Origin: Deminuibacter soli
GTDB lineage: Bacteria > Bacteroidota > Bacteroidia > Chitinophagales > Chitinophagaceae
DNA: 64,000 bases
Reading direction: 5' to 3'
Assembly (NCBI RefSeq): GCF_003412455.1
Contig: NZ_QTJU01000007.1
Span: 124,001-188,000, forward strand
Shown one piece after another: positions 61,761-64,000 of this stretch. The position numbers were made by a program, and so were the translations under genes. The notes beneath the pieces are model-generated. The model was not told the DNA's origin. It did not search any database and worked only from the letters and a program-made list of their open reading frames with translations. Each line of letters opens with the position of its first letter. Within the stretch, counting starts at the first letter, position 1.

Positions 61761-64000
61761 TTGACAATCAGCTGCAAAGATATTACCAAATCACTGCTAA
61801 TCATACTTATTTCAGGCCTGTTATGCGTATGCGTAAATAATTATACCTGGGCCCAGTTTAGTATCACAGAAACTTTTCGTGGCAGCACTGTGCCTCCTGA
61901 TATTATATTAGGTGGCGAAGCAGTACTTACTGCACAATCAGGTATTGACGTTCCAGGAGATGGATGGTTACGTCTTTCATCTAACACAACTTATAAATCG
62001 GGTTACTGTTATATCAATGAATCATTTCCTTCTACCTTAGGCGTGCTTGCCGAGTTTGAGTTTAGCGCCTGGAAAAACAACAATCCTGGTGTGCCGCTTG
62101 CTGATGGTTTTTCCGTTTTTTTATTTGATGCTAATTATGGCCCCGGCAGTTTTGGCCAGGGTAACGTTGGCGGCTCACTTGGTTACGCATTCAGCAAAAC
62201 CAATACAAATGGAGGGGCTTACGAACCCGCGCTTACAGGTGGCTATATTGGCGTTGGGCTGGATGAATTCGGTAGCTGGTCGTCTACTTATCAGGGACAG
62301 GTGGGAGGGCTTTCGCCTTCTTACGGTTCAGTGCCAAATGCAATAGCATTGCGTGGGCCTGCGAGCGACAGTACTCGTTACCTGAGCGGCACACAGGCTA
62401 ATCTTGCAGGTACACCCTATGCGGGCAAGTCCTTAGCATATCCCACAATAACAGCCACCCGGCCACAAAGTTCATTGTATTATCGAAAAGTACAGGTATT
62501 GATGGAAAGAAATGGCGCCACTTATCAGGTATCCGTGCGATTGCAGATGGATGAATCTGGCGCTATGCAAACCGTGTTTGGCCCTGTACTTCTTTCCACT
62601 CCGCCACCGCCGAATCTAAAGTTGGGTTTTGCAGCTTCAACTGGCGGCGCTACTGCCTTTCACGAGGTGAGAAATGTGCGTATTACTACGCCAGGTGGTG
62701 TACGTACCGAGAAAAGCGCACCTATACTTGTAACCAACAATGGCGCTTTAACTTATCAGGTGCGTGTATACAATGATGCAGGCAGCGCACAGCCAGGCAT
62801 TCCATTTACCGATAGTCTTCCTGCGGGATTCAGCTATCAATCTATTTCATTTAATAATGCAGGCTACAGCAACAGCTTTGATGCCGGAGCCACAACGGTC
62901 GCCAATGGGGTATTGCAAAACAATACCCTTTCCCTGCAGGCACACAGTTACGGTATTATCACTATACAAGGCACGATGAAACTATTGGATAGCACCACTA
63001 CACAATTACGCAATATAGCAATGGGACATGCACCGCCTGGTTTTACCGATGAAGACAGCACCAATAACACAACGCATACCATCACTTATCGCATACCTGC
63101 CGTAAATGCCGGTGATACCAATGTTTGCTCCCAATCAGCTGCATTACTGCATTTACGAACTATGGCCGGCGCTACATTGCAATGGACAGTAACCACACCT
63201 GCGGGTGTTACCGGCGCATTAGGCGGATCGGGCGTGGCAGATGCAACCGGCAATTACCAGTTAATGCAAACCCTGGTGAATAACAGTAATGCGCCGCAGC
63301 AAGTGATATATACCATTACTCCATCATACACTTATGCGCTGGAAGATGGAACGATGCTTCCTGCCATCGGGGTTCCTGTAACACGCACTGTTACTGTTAG
63401 CCCGATACCAGTTTTAACGGGAAATACTTCGCCTGATGCAGTCTGCAGCGGATCTCCGTTCAATTATACAATTACTTCCAATAATAGCAACGTCATCCTG
63501 AGCTGGAAACGTGCCGCAGTATACGGCATCAGTAATGCGGCTGATAGCGGTACTGCAACGCAAATCAGCGAAATATTAATAGATACTTTGCCGGTTACAG
63601 TCAACGCAGTTTATCAAGTCACTGCAAGCAGCAATGGTTGCAGCGCTACGCAACAGGTGGTGGTTCCCGTAAATCCTGTACCTGTATTTAACAGTAACGA
63701 TACTTTCAGCGTGTGCAGCGGCAGTGCAATGAACTATGCAGCAACCAGCAATGTGGCTGGCGCTACCTTTCAATGGCAGCGGGATGCAGTACCTGGTATT
63801 GCCAATGCGCCTGGCAGCGGCGGTTTGCCTAAGATAGAGGAAGTGTTGATAAACACGACCAATGCGCCAGTGAAAGTGCCTTATCATTTCACGGTTCACT
63901 ACAATAATTGTTCGTCAACGCACGAGGTGATTGCCACAGTTAACCCGATGCCTGTGTTAAGTAGTGCCTTACAGCCGCCGGCTATTTGCAATTCAACGTC
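61761..64000 (+). CDS. Large secreted surface protein with L-type-lectin-like domain (3' end outside window)
   Basis: At least 746 codons, open to the right edge. The frame is closed by TAA at 61749, and the only good start is TTG at 61761, which yields a signal peptide (KSLLIILISGLLCVC, cleavage near TWAQ). An L-type-lectin-like domain covers about 33-313 (VPLADGFSVFLFDANYGPGS, GGYIGVGLDEFGSW, KLGFAASTGGATAFHEV). It is followed by a DUF11/CARDB-like domain (LVTNNGALTYQVRVYNDAGS) and Ig/PKD-like units with paired Cys (VCSGSPFNYTITSNN, VCSGSAMNYAATSNV). It is probably another T9SS substrate; the sorting domain would lie beyond the window. Confidence 0.85.
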   Translation, partial: MTISCKDITKSLLIILISGLLCVCVNNYTWAQFSITETFRGSTVPPDIILGGEAVLTAQSGIDVPGDGWLRLSSNTTYKSGYCYINESFPSTLGVLAEFEFSAWKNNNPGVPLADGFSVFLFDANYGPGSFGQGNVGGSLGYAFSKTNTNGGAYEPALTGGYIGVGLDEFGSWSSTYQGQVGGLSPSYGSVPNAIALRGPASDSTRYLSGTQANLAGTPYAGKSLAYPTITATRPQSSLYYRKVQVLMERNGATYQVSVRLQMDESGAMQTVFGPVLLSTPPPPNLKLGFAASTGGATAFHEVRNVRITTPGGVRTEKSAPILVTNNGALTYQVRVYNDAGSAQPGIPFTDSLPAGFSYQSISFNNAGYSNSFDAGATTVANGVLQNNTLSLQAHSYGIITIQGTMKLLDSTTTQLRNIAMGHAPPGFTDEDSTNNTTHTITYRIPAVNAGDTNVCSQSAALLHLRTMAGATLQWTVTTPAGVTGALGGSGVADATGNYQLMQTLVNNSNAPQQVIYTITPSYTYALEDGTMLPAIGVPVTRTVTVSPIPVLTGNTSPDAVCSGSPFNYTITSNNSNVILSWKRAAVYGISNAADSGTATQISEILIDTLPVTVNAVYQVTASSNGCSATQQVVVPVNPVPVFNSNDTFSVCSGSAMNYAATSNVAGATFQWQRDAVPGIANAPGSGGLPKIEEVLINTTNAPVKVPYHFTVHYNNCSSTHEVIATVNPMPVLSSALQPPAICNST

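Overview
The window looks like chromosomal DNA of a Bacteroidota bacterium, most likely in or near the Chitinophagaceae. The clade call is an inference from gene families. These include a type IX secretion (T9SS) adhesin operon with PorP/SprF and a C-terminal gliding-motility sorting domain, a TonB-dependent receptor with STN and carboxypeptidase-regulatory domains, FecR with a DUF4974-like tail, a Reg_prop/Y_Y_Y histidine kinase, and starts that mostly lack Shine-Dalgarno sequences. I found no rRNA, tRNA, CRISPR array, phage or intact insertion sequence.

Layout. 0-7.3 kb: the tail of a class V aminotransferase, a YD-like lipoprotein, an MBL-fold hydrolase, a Tat-exported non-hemolytic-type phospholipase C, and an EamA exporter divergent from a CGNR regulator. 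7.3-14.4 kb: a hypothetical protein, a cupin, an AraC regulator, a lipocalin-like protein, a two-component pair (Reg_prop kinase plus NarL-type regulator) and an FNR-type flavoreductase. 14.4-15.1 kb: a noncoding stretch with two facing arrays of 8-bp repeats. 16.3-22.9 kb: an AraC regulator divergent from a tight five-gene operon (PhyH dioxygenase, Tat-exported TIM-barrel isomerase, Gfo/Idh/MocA dehydrogenase, GMC oxidoreductase, second TIM-barrel isomerase). This resembles an uncharacterised oxidative sugar or polyol pathway.

15-34 kb also carries a loose stress and homeostasis island: a DUF892 ferritin-like protein with a Lys/Ala tail, Hsp20, a Usp-like protein, a tyrosine-type phosphatase overlapping a lipid kinase, a PiT phosphate transporter, an NAD(P)H:FMN reductase, an exported PPC/DUF296 protein, an SDR, a histone-H1-like DUF6496 protein, an Nramp-like transporter with CinA, and DUF421 with inorganic pyrophosphatase. 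Two decayed genes lie inside it: a frameshifted second DUF892 copy, and a short fragment resembling the N-terminus of manganese catalase. 34-39.4 kb: M28 peptidase, DUF2252 protein, alpha/beta hydrolase plus a decarboxylase-type amidohydrolase, and a lipoprotein whose 3' end runs into the amidohydrolase.

39.4-53.3 kb is one minus-strand operon: a small secreted protein, a 3410-residue adhesin (four PKD-like and fifteen DUF11-like repeats, T9SS sorting domain), PorP/SprF, and a PorE-like OmpA/PD40 protein. 53.7-61.4 kb: an ECF sigma factor divergent from FecR, a TonB receptor and two lipoproteins, with no SusD. From 61.8 kb a second surface protein starts at a TTG, with a signal peptide and an L-type-lectin-like domain, and runs off the window.
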